A program made the translations under genes and the position numbers. Positions 1-8,205 of a stretch of DNA of 64,000 nucleotides are shown here, piece by piece. Under the pieces are notes generated by a model. It was not told the origin of the DNA, searched no databases, and was given only the letters and a program-made list of their open reading frames with translations. Origin of the DNA: Chryseobacterium sp. (lineage in GTDB: Bacteria > Bacteroidota > Bacteroidia > Flavobacteriales > Weeksellaceae). The stretch is taken from positions 7,900-71,899 of the forward strand of contig QFQW01000012.1 in NCBI GenBank assembly GCA_003248755.1, written 5' to 3'. Within the stretch, counting starts at the first letter, position 1; every line of letters begins with the position of its first letter.

Positions 1-1
1 A

Positions 2-550
2 AGAAAAGCTGCTGGTAATGGTAATGTTGATAACTTCGTTTTGAAAATCAGAAGCTTACTTAACAACAACAAAGTTGATGAGGCTCTTGAAGAATGCGAC
101 AGACAACAAGGTTCTGTTGGTAACGTAGTAAAAGAAGGTCTTACGACTTACAAAGCTTTAGCAAACGATACAACTCTTGACAAAGAACAAAAAATGGTAG
201 GTCTTAACAAAGCTATCGAAGAAGCTACAACTTTGGAGATGCCAATGTTAGAGAAAAACATGAATATCCTATCTACTTTAGGAACAGTTGCAACTTTGGT
301 AGCACTATTGGGAACGGTAATCGGTATGATTCGTTCATTCCAGGCTTTAGGAGATGCAGGAGGGACTCCTGACGCTGCGGCATTATCAATCGGTATTTCT
401 GAAGCTTTGATGAATACTGCTCTAGGTATTGGTACTTCTGCTGTTGCGATTATTCTTTATAACTATTTTACTGCTAAGATTGACGGTTTGACATTTAAGA
501 TCGATGAGATCTCTATGAGCATCCAACAGTCTTTTGCTGAGTTCCACTAA
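2..550 (+). CDS. exbB: ExbB/MotA/TolQ proton channel protein (5' truncated)
   Basis: The frame is open from the window edge, so the true start lies upstream; 182 C-terminal residues are visible. ExbB forms the inner-membrane proton channel that, with ExbD, energises TonB. Two hydrophobic helices are seen: one around MNILSTLGTVATLVALLGTV and one around ALGIGTSAVAIILYNYF, in the Gly/Ala/Thr-rich style of ExbB channel helices. Two exbD genes and tonB follow on the same strand, which settles the role. A 74-bp gap without an obvious terminator separates it from the next gene, so it is probably the promoter-proximal part of one operon. Confidence 0.93.
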   Translation, partial: RKAAGNGNVDNFVLKIRSLLNNNKVDEALEECDRQQGSVGNVVKEGLTTYKALANDTTLDKEQKMVGLNKAIEEATTLEMPMLEKNMNILSTLGTVATLVALLGTVIGMIRSFQALGDAGGTPDAAALSIGISEALMNTALGIGTSAVAIILYNYFTAKIDGLTFKIDEISMSIQQSFAEFH

Positions 551-624
551 GAATATCAGCGCTTTTTTAAAAATGTAAATAATTTGCATTTTGAATTTTA
601 TTAAATAGTTAAAAAAGACAAAAA

Positions 625-1233
625 ATGGCGAGAGTAAAACCAAAAAGACATGGTGTAGCCTTGGATATGACAGCAATGTGTGATGTAACATTCTTACTTC
701 TTACATTCTTCATCATGACTACCCAGTTCAAAAAGCCCGATGTGGCACAGATAAAACCGCCTTCTTCTATATCAGAGAAGTTACTTCCTGATGCAAGTCT
801 TATGACTGTAAATGTAACTCCGAATGGCGTATTCTATTTTCAACCGGTAGATAACGGATCGGAAAAAATACAACTTTTGGAAAAAATGGGAGAAAAGTAT
901 AGAATGACTTTTACAAACCCAGAGAAAGCTGCATTTGCAAAAGTAGAAGCGATTGGCGTACCAATGAGTCAGCTTAAAAGTTTTTTGAATCTGCCAGCGG
1001 ATCAACAAAAAACTTACAAAGCAACGGAAGGAATTCCTATGGATAGTACAAATAAACAATTAATTGATTGGGTACAGCAAAGTCTTGCCGTTAATCCTAA
1101 TTATAAATTAGCGATTAAAGGAGATGTAACTACAAAATATCCGAAAGTTAAGAGTTTATTTGAAGGTTTAAGAGATATTGATTTTCTTAAATTTTGGTTG
1201 ATAACATCACAAGAAGGTAAACCAGGAAATTAA
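625..1233 (+). CDS. exbD: Biopolymer transporter ExbD (first copy)
   Basis: Inner-membrane partner of ExbB in the TonB energy-transducing complex. The 202-residue protein has a basic N-terminus, one transmembrane helix at about residues 21-37 (VTFLLLTFFIMTTQF), and Asp20 at the head of that helix in the MTAMCD motif, where ExbD carries its proton-carrying aspartate. It is longer than typical ExbD (about 140 aa) because of an extended periplasmic part, usual for the first of the paired exbD genes in Bacteroidota. An 11-bp gap to the second exbD supports co-transcription. Confidence 0.92.
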   Translation: MARVKPKRHGVALDMTAMCDVTFLLLTFFIMTTQFKKPDVAQIKPPSSISEKLLPDASLMTVNVTPNGVFYFQPVDNGSEKIQLLEKMGEKYRMTFTNPEKAAFAKVEAIGVPMSQLKSFLNLPADQQKTYKATEGIPMDSTNKQLIDWVQQSLAVNPNYKLAIKGDVTTKYPKVKSLFEGLRDIDFLKFWLITSQEGKPGN

Positions 1234-1244
1234 ATCATACAGAA

Positions 1245-1784
1245 ATGGCAGAAGTACAAGTAAAAGAGGATAGTGGCAAAGGCGGGAAGGTCCGTTCGAA
1301 AAAGCATAATCCTCGTGTAGACATGACACCGATGGTTGATTTGAATTTCCTAATGTTGATGTTCTTTATGTTCACAACGACATTTAGCAAACCAAATGTT
1401 ATGGATCTTGGTCTTCCAGCAAAACCAAAAGATCCCAAACAACAACCAGATACAGAAATTAAACTTAGTAATTCGATTTCTATCATCATTGGTAAAGACA
1501 ATAAGATTTTTTATCATCAGCAAGATCAAGCAGGTCTTAACGATCAGACTCTTGTTGAAACTACTTTTGATAGAGACGGAATCAGAAAAGTTATAGAGCA
1601 AGCAAAAGCCGGTGCTGCGGATAAAGATAAATTTACAGTAATTATCAAACCGACGGACGATGCAGTATATAAGAATTTTGTAGATATTCTAGATGAGATG
1701 GCTATCACCAAAAATGAAAGATATGGGGTTACCGATATCAAACCTTGGGAATTAGCTATTTATAAAAAGAAAGTTGGTGAATAG
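1245..1784 (+). CDS. exbD: Biopolymer transporter ExbD (second copy)
   Basis: Second ExbD paralogue, 179 residues. A Lys-rich cytoplasmic N-terminus precedes the motif MTPMVDLNFLMLMFFMF, with Asp32 as the predicted proton-carrying residue and one transmembrane helix after it; the rest should be periplasmic. The two copies differ clearly (202 and 179 residues), so they probably form a heteromeric ExbD pair rather than a recent duplication. That assembly is inferred from gene order only. It sits 11 bp after the first exbD and 35 bp before tonB. Confidence 0.92.
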   Translation: MAEVQVKEDSGKGGKVRSKKHNPRVDMTPMVDLNFLMLMFFMFTTTFSKPNVMDLGLPAKPKDPKQQPDTEIKLSNSISIIIGKDNKIFYHQQDQAGLNDQTLVETTFDRDGIRKVIEQAKAGAADKDKFTVIIKPTDDAVYKNFVDILDEMAITKNERYGVTDIKPWELAIYKKKVGE

Positions 1785-1819
1785 CCATATACAAATATCA
1801 TCTTTAATTATATTAAAAA

Positions 1820-2647
1820 ATGGCAGACGAAAATTTAAAATATGATCTATCCTTGGATGAGATTGTATTTGAACACCGAAATAAAGAATATGGAGCATAT
1901 GATCTTAGAACTAAGTATCCTAAGGTTTTAACTAAGTCTTTTTTAATTGGTACAACTTTTTTTCTTCTTCTAGCAGTATCGCCTCTTATTTATCTTAAAA
2001 TTCAGCAAATGAATAATAAAGATAAGGTAGAAGTAGATGCTAAATTGGTAGATATTTTGGAAGAACAGCCAATTATCGAACAGCCTAAAGAAGAAGAACC
2101 ACCACCACCTCCTCCTCCAAAAGAAGAGGAAAAGCAGGAGATTATTCAGAATGTTGTTCCAGAGCCTAAAAAAGCTCCAAAGATTGAGACTCCACCACCA
2201 CCAATTACGAAGCAGTTGGAAACAACTACAGGTTTGGTGAATCAGGAAGGTGTTAAAACTCCAACTTATACACCTCCACCTCCACCACCAGGAACTGGTA
2301 AAGTGGTAACTGCAGAGGTTAAGGTTAATACTAACGAAGTATATGACTCAGTAGATCAATCAGCAGATTATCCGGGAGGTTTGAATGGAGTTAGAAAGTT
2401 TATCGCAGATAATGTTGATACATCTTCTATGGAAGGAGAAGGACAATTAACTGCAAAACTTAAGTTTATTGTGGAAAGAGATGGGACTGTTTCAGATGTT
2501 AGAATTACTCAAAAATCTGGTAATAGTGACTTCGATGCTGAAACTGTTAGAGTTGTTAAGAAACTTAAAAAATGGACTCCGGCTAAGAAGAATGGAGAGA
2601 ATGTAAGGTCATACTATTCTATCCCGGTTACAATGCAGTTCCAATAA
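1820..2647 (+). CDS. tonB: TonB energy transducer
   Basis: Transmits proton-motive force from ExbB/ExbD to outer-membrane TonB-dependent receptors. The 275-residue protein has a cytoplasmic N-terminus of about 38 residues, one transmembrane helix (about 39-59), a periplasm-spanning Glu/Pro-rich linker with a run of seven prolines (about 85-165), and a C-terminal TonB domain (about 185-275) with the YPGG entry motif and a VERDGTVSDVRI strand. The long cytoplasmic N-terminus is common in Bacteroidota TonB. A strong hairpin follows at 2674-2708. Confidence 0.95.
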   Translation: MADENLKYDLSLDEIVFEHRNKEYGAYDLRTKYPKVLTKSFLIGTTFFLLLAVSPLIYLKIQQMNNKDKVEVDAKLVDILEEQPIIEQPKEEEPPPPPPPKEEEKQEIIQNVVPEPKKAPKIETPPPPITKQLETTTGLVNQEGVKTPTYTPPPPPPGTGKVVTAEVKVNTNEVYDSVDQSADYPGGLNGVRKFIADNVDTSSMEGEGQLTAKLKFIVERDGTVSDVRITQKSGNSDFDAETVRVVKKLKKWTPAKKNGENVRSYYSIPVTMQFQ

Positions 2648-2673
2648 GAAATAATTTGTAATCTTTTACATAC

Positions 2674-2708
2674 AAAAGAGAAGTTTTTTTAACTTCTCTT
2701 TTTTTATT
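2674..2708 (+). terminator. Rho-independent terminator after tonB
   Basis: A perfect stem (AAAAGAGAAGTT / AACTTCTCTTTT, loop of five T) is followed by a long T-run. It separates the exb-tonB unit from the small membrane protein gene beginning at 2720. Confidence 0.85.
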
Positions 2709-2719
2709 AGATTTGTGTT

Positions 2720-2902
2720 ATGTTTAAATGGCTTTCTTTAATTGTAGGTTTTCTCTACATAGCTTTCGGGATTTTTATTGTAGCTTATAAATACTTGGGT
2801 ATTGTTGAGTCTAATATAGCCTATGCACTTGGTGTTTTGTTAATTGCTTATGGCATATTCAGATTTGTAAGAGCTATAATCGCCCTCAAAAATGATAATT
2901 AA
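2720..2902 (+). CDS. Small two-helix membrane protein
   Basis: This 60-residue protein consists almost entirely of two hydrophobic segments (about 4-25 and 33-53) with a short basic tail ending in KNDN. No family is recognised. Its stop at 2900-2902 is directly followed by the lipoprotein start at 2904, so translational coupling is likely. It probably serves the inner membrane next to the TonB cluster, but no function can be assigned from sequence. Coding status rests on position, spacing and the clean two-helix pattern. Confidence 0.7.
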   Translation: MFKWLSLIVGFLYIAFGIFIVAYKYLGIVESNIAYALGVLLIAYGIFRFVRAIIALKNDN

Positions 2903-2903
2903 A

Positions 2904-3806
2904 ATGAAAAAAACATTTTTTTTTCTTGTTATGGCATGTTTTGCCATCCTCTCTTCATGTGCCAAAGACAAAGAAATAGATAATCCCAATAAAGGTGAAA
3001 TTACAATAGAAGCGGATGAGTCTTTCAAAAGCGTCTCAGAAGCCTTGGTTGAACGTTATACTGCTCTCAATCCTAAGACGAAAATTAATCTTGTTATAAA
3101 GAAGGAGGATTTCGGATTAATGGATCTTTTAGATAAGAAAGTAAGAGTTGTGGTAATGTCCAGAGAACTTTCTCAGAAAGAAAAAGAAGCCTATGATAAG
3201 AAAATTGACCTGCCTTGGAAACCTGCAAAATTTGCTGCCGATGCAGTACTTTTTGTAGTGCCAAAAGATTCTCCCTTGGAGTCAATTTCCATGGAGCAAA
3301 TTTATAATGAACTCTTATCAGACAAAAAACGATTGATTTTTGATGGAACTAATTCCAGCAATCTTAATTTTATTGCACAAAAATTTCAGAAAAAACCTTC
3401 AGAACTTAAATTTTCAATTATCAATGGTAATGAAAATGTTGCTGAGCAATTAAAAGATTATCCGGATAAAATTGGTGTTATAAGTTATAATACGATTAGC
3501 AGACCTTATGGTAAAGAAGCGGAGAAACTCAGAAACGAATTGAAAATCCTTAAAGTAATCAAGAATCATAAAGCTTATGATGTCTATAACGATAATTTGA
3601 AAGATATGACATATCCTTTTACGAGGGTATTGTATTTTCTTACAAACGAATCCTATTATGGACTTGGTAATGGGTTTATAAGATTCTCATGCCAACAATT
3701 AGGGCAAATTGTTGTGGAAAAAGAAGGTCTTAATATTTATTTAACAGAAGTTTTAAATATAAATATCTATTTTGGTCTAAATATTGTCGCTAAAAGAATT
3801 TTATAG
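2904..3806 (+). CDS. PstS-like substrate-binding lipoprotein
   Basis: A phosphate-binding-protein-like (PBP) lipoprotein of 300 residues. The start at 2904 gives a clean lipoprotein signal (MKKTFFFLVMACFAILSSC); an ATG at 2892 is also possible. After the lipid-attachment Cys comes a PstS-type fold: GEITIEADESFKSVSEALVE near the N-terminus, a middle part VVVMSRELSQKEKEAY, and near the C-terminus GLGNGFIRFSCQQLGQIVV, which resembles the GxGTGFxRFxxxxxGQ segment of this family. No pstCAB permease genes are adjacent, so a binding or sensing role at the envelope is more likely than classic phosphate import. It is followed after 7 bp by the TPR gene. Confidence 0.82.
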   Translation: MKKTFFFLVMACFAILSSCAKDKEIDNPNKGEITIEADESFKSVSEALVERYTALNPKTKINLVIKKEDFGLMDLLDKKVRVVVMSRELSQKEKEAYDKKIDLPWKPAKFAADAVLFVVPKDSPLESISMEQIYNELLSDKKRLIFDGTNSSNLNFIAQKFQKKPSELKFSIINGNENVAEQLKDYPDKIGVISYNTISRPYGKEAEKLRNELKILKVIKNHKAYDVYNDNLKDMTYPFTRVLYFLTNESYYGLGNGFIRFSCQQLGQIVVEKEGLNIYLTEVLNINIYFGLNIVAKRIL

Positions 3807-3813
3807 TTAAAAA

Positions 3814-5475
3814 ATGAAAACAGAGAATATAATGAATTTATCAAAAAAGATTGCTGTGACAGCAGCAATAGGTTTTTTTACAAGTTTTAGTTTTGCACAA
3901 TCTGTACAAGATGGAATTAACTTTGTAGATAGCCAAAAATATGCAAAAGCAAAACAAAATTACACAGACCTTATTAATCAGGATCCTAAAGACGCAAATA
4001 ACTATTTCTATTTAGGTAATACATATTTAACACAATTCGACCCCAATTTTGATTTGGCTCAAGAGAGTTTCAACAAAGGACTTGCAGCAGATCCTAAAAG
4101 CTATCTGAATAAATTAGGTTTAGCTTCTATAAAATTAGGTAAAGGTGATAAATCTGCAATTGCAGAGATTCAGCAGATTGTAAAAGATTCTAAAGAAAAA
4201 GATGCAGAAGTACTTTTCAGAGCCGGGGAAGCTTTAACATTGTTTGAGAAAAACAGTGCGCCGGATTTGGCAATTTCTTTCTTGAATAAAGCAATTGAAA
4301 AAGCAGATAAAAAAGGAGTACCTGCAAATTATTATTATTCTCTTGGAGATGCTTACAGAATCAAAAAAGATCCGGGTAATGCTATGACGGCTTATGATAA
4401 AGCAGAAGCTGTAGCAAAAAATAAAGCGTCTGTTTACACAAGAAAAGCTACGCTTTGGATTGCTGCTCAACAATGGCAACAAGCAAAAACAAACATAGAT
4501 AAAGCTATTGCGGTAGATCCAACTTATGCTCCGGCTTACAAAGCTTTGGCAGGGTTTAATATCAAATATCAGAAGAATGCAGAAGCAACTCAGAATTTGA
4601 TTAATTATACAAAATACGCTGACGAAGATCCATATACTCAGCTGGAAATTGCAAAACTTTATTTTACCAATGAAGATTATGCTAATGCAAAAGCCACTTT
4701 AGATTCTGTTTTTGATAAAGTGACCGATCCTATTAAATATAAATTAAGAGCTTATATTTTATATGGTGAAGCAAAATACGCGGAAGCTCAACAAAATATG
4801 GCTAGTTTCCTGTCTCAAGCAGAAAAGTCAAGAGTTCAGGCTGCTGATGAAGGTTTACAAGGTTTAATTGCAGCAGGGCTTGCGAAAGATGAGAAAGACG
4901 CTGCTAAAAAAGCTCAGTTGGAGGCTACAGTACAACAAAAGATAGCAATTGCTAAAAATGCAAAAGACGAAACCTTGAACTGGGATGATGAGTTAGCAAA
5001 AATCAAAGGAGGATTAGTTGGGGTTTCTGCAGATGCGGGAGGAACATCTCCGGAGATAGAAGCTCTTAAAACAAAAGTTGCGGCAAATCCACAAGATACT
5101 GATGCTATTTATAAATTAGCACAGGCCTATCAAGATATTAAAAACTGGAATGGAGCTATTTTAACTTGGCAAAAAATGATAACGCTTCTTCCAACTTGGG
5201 AACCGGCTTATTATAGCCAAGGTTATGCTTATCAGCAATCAGGTAATAATGAATTAGCTTCTGCAGCTTATCAAAAATATATTGATACATTATTGGCAAA
5301 ACCTGCAGCTGATCAGGAAGCTAACAAAGAGACAATGTCTTATGCTTACTTTGCTATCGCATTTATTGCAAAAGATAGTGATAAGGAAAAAGCGAAAGCT
5401 GCTGTTGCAAAATCTTTGGCGCTTAATCCAACTTATGCAGATGCGCTCGCATTGCAGAAAGCACTTAATCAATAA
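3814..5475 (+). CDS. Secreted tetratricopeptide-repeat protein
   Basis: A 553-residue protein with a signal peptide ending near SFSFAQ; the ATG at 3832 (MNLSKK) gives a more usual signal peptide than 3814. The mature part is largely TPR-like helix pairs with repeated patterns such as YYYSLGDAYRIKKDPGNAM, YAPAYKALAGFNIKYQKNAE and YKLAQAYQDIKNWNGAILTW. It should act in the periplasm or at the outer membrane as a protein-protein scaffold. It ends the exbB-tonB-PstS-like cluster and has a strong terminator. Partner and precise function are unknown. Confidence 0.85.
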   Translation: MKTENIMNLSKKIAVTAAIGFFTSFSFAQSVQDGINFVDSQKYAKAKQNYTDLINQDPKDANNYFYLGNTYLTQFDPNFDLAQESFNKGLAADPKSYLNKLGLASIKLGKGDKSAIAEIQQIVKDSKEKDAEVLFRAGEALTLFEKNSAPDLAISFLNKAIEKADKKGVPANYYYSLGDAYRIKKDPGNAMTAYDKAEAVAKNKASVYTRKATLWIAAQQWQQAKTNIDKAIAVDPTYAPAYKALAGFNIKYQKNAEATQNLINYTKYADEDPYTQLEIAKLYFTNEDYANAKATLDSVFDKVTDPIKYKLRAYILYGEAKYAEAQQNMASFLSQAEKSRVQAADEGLQGLIAAGLAKDEKDAAKKAQLEATVQQKIAIAKNAKDETLNWDDELAKIKGGLVGVSADAGGTSPEIEALKTKVAANPQDTDAIYKLAQAYQDIKNWNGAILTWQKMITLLPTWEPAYYSQGYAYQQSGNNELASAAYQKYIDTLLAKPAADQEANKETMSYAYFAIAFIAKDSDKEKAKAAVAKSLALNPTYADALALQKALNQ

Positions 5476-5492
5476 GATTTTAAACCAATATT

Positions 5493-5528
5493 AAAACTTC
5501 CCAATCTTGAAAATTGGGAAGTTTTGTT
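5493..5528 (+). terminator. Rho-independent terminator after TPR gene
   Basis: A 13-bp perfect stem (AAAACTTCCCAAT / ATTGGGAAGTTTT) with a 7-nt loop is followed by GTTTTTTAG-type T-rich sequence. Confidence 0.85.
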
Positions 5529-5534
5529 TTTTAG

Positions 5535-5542
5535 TAAATTTG
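5535..5542 (+). promoter_or_regulatory. Bacteroidota -7 element for bshB1
   Basis: TAAATTTG fits the Bacteroidota -7 consensus TAnnTTTG. It lies 17 bp before the ATG at 5560 and downstream of the longer open-frame start at 5524, which argues for 5560 as the real start. No clear -33 TTTG was found. Confidence 0.6.
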
Positions 5543-5559
5543 CAAAAAATATTTTGAAT

Positions 5560-6282
5560 ATGAAATGTGATATTCTTGCAATAGGAGCACATCCGGATGA
5601 TGTAGAATTAGGTTGTGGCGGAACTATTATAAAATTAATTTCCGAGGGTAAAAAAATAGCTGTCGTTGATTTGACCCAAGGAGAATTAGGAACAAGGGGA
5701 AGTGCTGAAACCAGAGCAATAGAAGCAAAAGATGCAGGTAAAATATTAGGTATCAGTGCAAGAGAAAATCTCAAACTAAAAGACGGATTTCTTAATAATT
5801 CAGAAGAGTATCAACTTAAAATTGTAGAAAAAATAAGAAAATATAGGCCGGAAATTGTTTTGGCTAACGCAATAGATGACCGTCATCCAGATCATGCCAA
5901 AGCTGCAAAATTGATTTCTGATGCTTGTTTTCTATCAGGACTTAAAAAGATAGAAACTTATGATAGCAATGAACTTCAAGATGTTTGGAGACCAAAACAC
6001 ATTTTCCATTATATCCAATGGAAAAATATAGAGCCCGATTTTGTTGTAGATATTACCGGATTTTTAGATAAAAAGATAGAAGCTTGTTTAGCATATAAGA
6101 CACAATTTTATAATCCTGAATCTAACGAGCCTATAACGCCTATTGCAACAAAAGATTTTCTAGAAAGTCTGACATACAGAGCTCAAGATCTTGGAAGACT
6201 GTCGGGCATAGAATATGCGGAGGGTTTTACAACAGAAAAATTAATTGCAATCAAAAATTTTGATGGAATAGTTTGCAATTAA
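5560..6282 (+). CDS. bshB1: Bacillithiol biosynthesis deacetylase BshB1
   Basis: PIG-L family zinc deacetylase, 240 residues, that removes the acetyl group from GlcNAc-malate in bacillithiol synthesis. The metal/catalytic motif AHPDD is at residues 10-14 and the second motif DDRHPDHAKAA is mid-protein; the SGIEYAEGF segment near the C-terminus is typical of BshB1. The start was chosen at 5560 because it begins directly with the family N-terminus and follows a -7 element. No other bsh gene is in the window. Its last codons overlap the -33 box of the tRNA-His promoter. Confidence 0.9.
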   Translation: MKCDILAIGAHPDDVELGCGGTIIKLISEGKKIAVVDLTQGELGTRGSAETRAIEAKDAGKILGISARENLKLKDGFLNNSEEYQLKIVEKIRKYRPEIVLANAIDDRHPDHAKAAKLISDACFLSGLKKIETYDSNELQDVWRPKHIFHYIQWKNIEPDFVVDITGFLDKKIEACLAYKTQFYNPESNEPITPIATKDFLESLTYRAQDLGRLSGIEYAEGFTTEKLIAIKNFDGIVCN

Positions 6283-6302
6283 ATGATAAAATGCTATATT
6301 TG
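6272..6302 (+). promoter_or_regulatory. Promoter of tRNA-His
   Basis: TTTG (6272-6275), a 19-nt spacer, then TATATTTG (6295-6302). This is a textbook Bacteroidota sigma-A promoter. Its -33 half lies inside the end of bshB1, and transcription should start a few bases before the tRNA 5' end. Confidence 0.85.
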
Positions 6303-6315
6303 CACACGCAAAAAC

Positions 6316-6393
<78 letters not shown>

Positions 6394-6398
6394 AAATT

Positions 6399-6428
6399 AA
6401 AAGCGCATTCTTTTTAGAATGCGCTTTT
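6399..6428 (+). terminator. Terminator after tRNA-His
   Basis: A 13-bp perfect stem AAAAGCGCATTCT / AGAATGCGCTTTT with loop TTTT, six bases after the CCA end. Confidence 0.85.
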
Positions 6429-6474
6429 GTTATTATTCAGAAAATATTTTTAAATTACATTTTCAAATTTTCCG

Positions 6475-7695
6475 ATGGTTACAAAATTTATGTCATTTTT
6501 ATCGTACAAGAATTTAATAATAACCAATATTATCATCGTTATTTTAAAAATAATGTATGTCACGATGATACAAAAGGAATTCTCCACTCTGGAAGATTAC
6601 ACAATTGCTTACAATCTTGTTAATTATCATCAGTATTCAGAATATATACAACAGGGTGGTACCGCATTTAAACTGCCGGTTTATCCATTTTTTATTGGCT
6701 TTTTTTTATATTTTTTAGGTGACAAAGCTCTTATTGGTGTCGCTGTTTTTCAAGCTATATTAAGTTTTTTCTCTCCCGTATTTATTTACAGAATTTTGAA
6801 ATTATTTGGATATGAAAAGATAGGTGTTTTGTCCGGGATATTATTTATCGTTTCACCAGCATATTTTCTTTACCCGGAAATCATAGAAGCTTCAAATGTT
6901 TTTATTCCGATTTTGTTGTTATGGTTTTATTTATATTTTAGGATTTGGTTTCTGATAGATGTCAAAAAATCCAACTTTGTTATTTTAGGTGTCGTTACAG
7001 CTTTATTATTCCTAACACAAGTGGTAATTGTTCCATTATCTTGTCTAATGATTTTAGGCTTACTATTATTCAAAAAATCTAGTTTCAAGAATGTGTTTTA
7101 TTTGGTTTTTACTGTAATCGTACTTTATTCTCCGTGGATTGTAAGGAATTATTTTGTTTTTGATAAGATCATTTTATCAAAATCTCCTGTTTGGCAAAAC
7201 ATATACTATGGATTTACACCAAATGGGCAGCTGTTAGATGATCTGAAATTAATAACCAACGAGAGAGATGATTATTTGTATCATTTGAGAAATGACGTGA
7301 ATGAATTAAAAATGGAGGAGATTTATAAGAAGGAAGTTGAAAAAATGACTCATTGGGAGTCTTCTTATTTTATAAAAAAAGCAGCGAGTAATTTACTTTG
7401 TCTTTGGTACGTACCACCTAAATATTTTTATGACAACAGTCTATCCATATTATTTGGACGTAAGATATATGTAATCCTTCTTGATTTTTTTACAATCATG
7501 TCTTTGATTCTATTATATAGAAAATCTAAAGCTCTGTTTTATTTCTCAATTTTGTTCTTTGTAAGCTTTTCTTTTCCATACGTGATAGGACATGCAGCTA
7601 ATACAAGATTTAAACTTGATTTTGAATGGTATCAACTCATTTTAGTTTCATTTGTGGTAATTGAGTTGATAAATAAAAATAAAAAGGCGCTTTAA
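6475..7695 (+). CDS. GT-C type membrane glycosyltransferase (ArnT/PMT-like, family 39)
   Basis: A 406-residue polytopic protein with about nine hydrophobic segments. It resembles lipid-linked-sugar glycosyltransferases of the dolichyl-phosphate-mannose-mannosyltransferase type: a large first extracytoplasmic loop (FKLPVYPFFIGFFLYFLGDK), a later YSPWIVRNYFVFDKII segment typical of this group, and a soluble loop before the last helices. It would transfer sugar from a polyprenyl phosphate on the periplasmic side. The donor and acceptor cannot be told. It stands alone between the tRNA terminator and a convergent hairpin; the start at 6475 is GTG-like or ATG-adjacent and could lie a few codons downstream (for example 6490). 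Confidence 0.75.
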   Translation: MVTKFMSFLSYKNLIITNIIIVILKIMYVTMIQKEFSTLEDYTIAYNLVNYHQYSEYIQQGGTAFKLPVYPFFIGFFLYFLGDKALIGVAVFQAILSFFSPVFIYRILKLFGYEKIGVLSGILFIVSPAYFLYPEIIEASNVFIPILLLWFYLYFRIWFLIDVKKSNFVILGVVTALLFLTQVVIVPLSCLMILGLLLFKKSSFKNVFYLVFTVIVLYSPWIVRNYFVFDKIILSKSPVWQNIYYGFTPNGQLLDDLKLITNERDDYLYHLRNDVNELKMEEIYKKEVEKMTHWESSYFIKKAASNLLCLWYVPPKYFYDNSLSILFGRKIYVILLDFFTIMSLILLYRKSKALFYFSILFFVSFSFPYVIGHAANTRFKLDFEWYQLILVSFVVIELINKNKKAL

Positions 7696-7712
7696 TTGTA
7701 AAGCGCTTTTTA
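7682..7712. terminator. Convergent terminator hairpin
   Basis: The stem GCGCTTTA / TAAAGCGC with flanking A and T runs overlaps the stop codon of the glycosyltransferase and can serve both it and the opposing PUR-domain gene. Confidence 0.75.
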
Positions 7713-7729
7713 ATTTTTCTCTAGAATTT

Positions 7730-8065
7730 TTAAACTTCGTCGTCTGATTCTATGGTAAAAGATTTTGATTTGAAGTCTTTGTCATGTCTTTCAGAAATTA
7801 CATCTTCCCCTTTTTGTTGGATGATAAAATCTGTAGATTCATTAAATAAATCTTGAAAACTTTTGAAATCCTCTTTGTAAAGATAGATTTTGTGTTTTTC
7901 AAAAGTTGCTTCCCCATTTTCTCCGAAGTTCTTCTTACTTTCTGTAATGGTTAAATAATAGTCACCTGCTTTTGTCTCCCGCACATCAAAGAAATACGTT
8001 CTTCTGCCTGCTTTCAACACTTTAGTGAAAATCTCATTCTCATGTCGTTCCTTATAATCACTCAT
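7730..8065 (-). CDS. PUR-domain nucleic-acid-binding protein (DUF3276)
   Basis: A 111-residue protein of the DUF3276/PUR family found in Bacteroidota and spirochaetes, related in fold to Pur-alpha single-stranded nucleic-acid binding proteins. Family features include the RTYFFDVRETKAGDYYLTI strand pair, the FEKHKIYLYKEDF strand and an acidic, low-complexity C-terminus. It is cytoplasmic, and a role in DNA or RNA binding is inferred from the family. A well-formed promoter precedes it on the minus strand (8098-8127). It is monocistronic. Confidence 0.88.
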   Translation of the reverse strand: MSDYKERHENEIFTKVLKAGRRTYFFDVRETKAGDYYLTITESKKNFGENGEATFEKHKIYLYKEDFKSFQDLFNESTDFIIQQKGEDVISERHDKDFKSKSFTIESDDEV

Positions 8066-8097
8066 TGTTAAATATTTTTTATAGAAATCTGTATTAA

Positions 8098-8127
8098 CAA
8101 ATATAACAGAATTCTCGGAAATTCAAA
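8098..8127 (-). promoter_or_regulatory. Promoter of the PUR-domain gene
   Basis: On the plus strand CAAATATA (8098-8105), 18 nt, then CAAA (8124-8127). Read on the minus strand this is TTTG-N18-TATATTTG, a consensus Bacteroidota promoter. Confidence 0.8.
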
Positions 8128-8205
8128 ATATTTTGTTAAAAAAAAGTGTTAAATGCGTTTTTTTCTTAAAATTTTGATAAAATTTCGAGTAATTTTTTTA
8201 TGATA

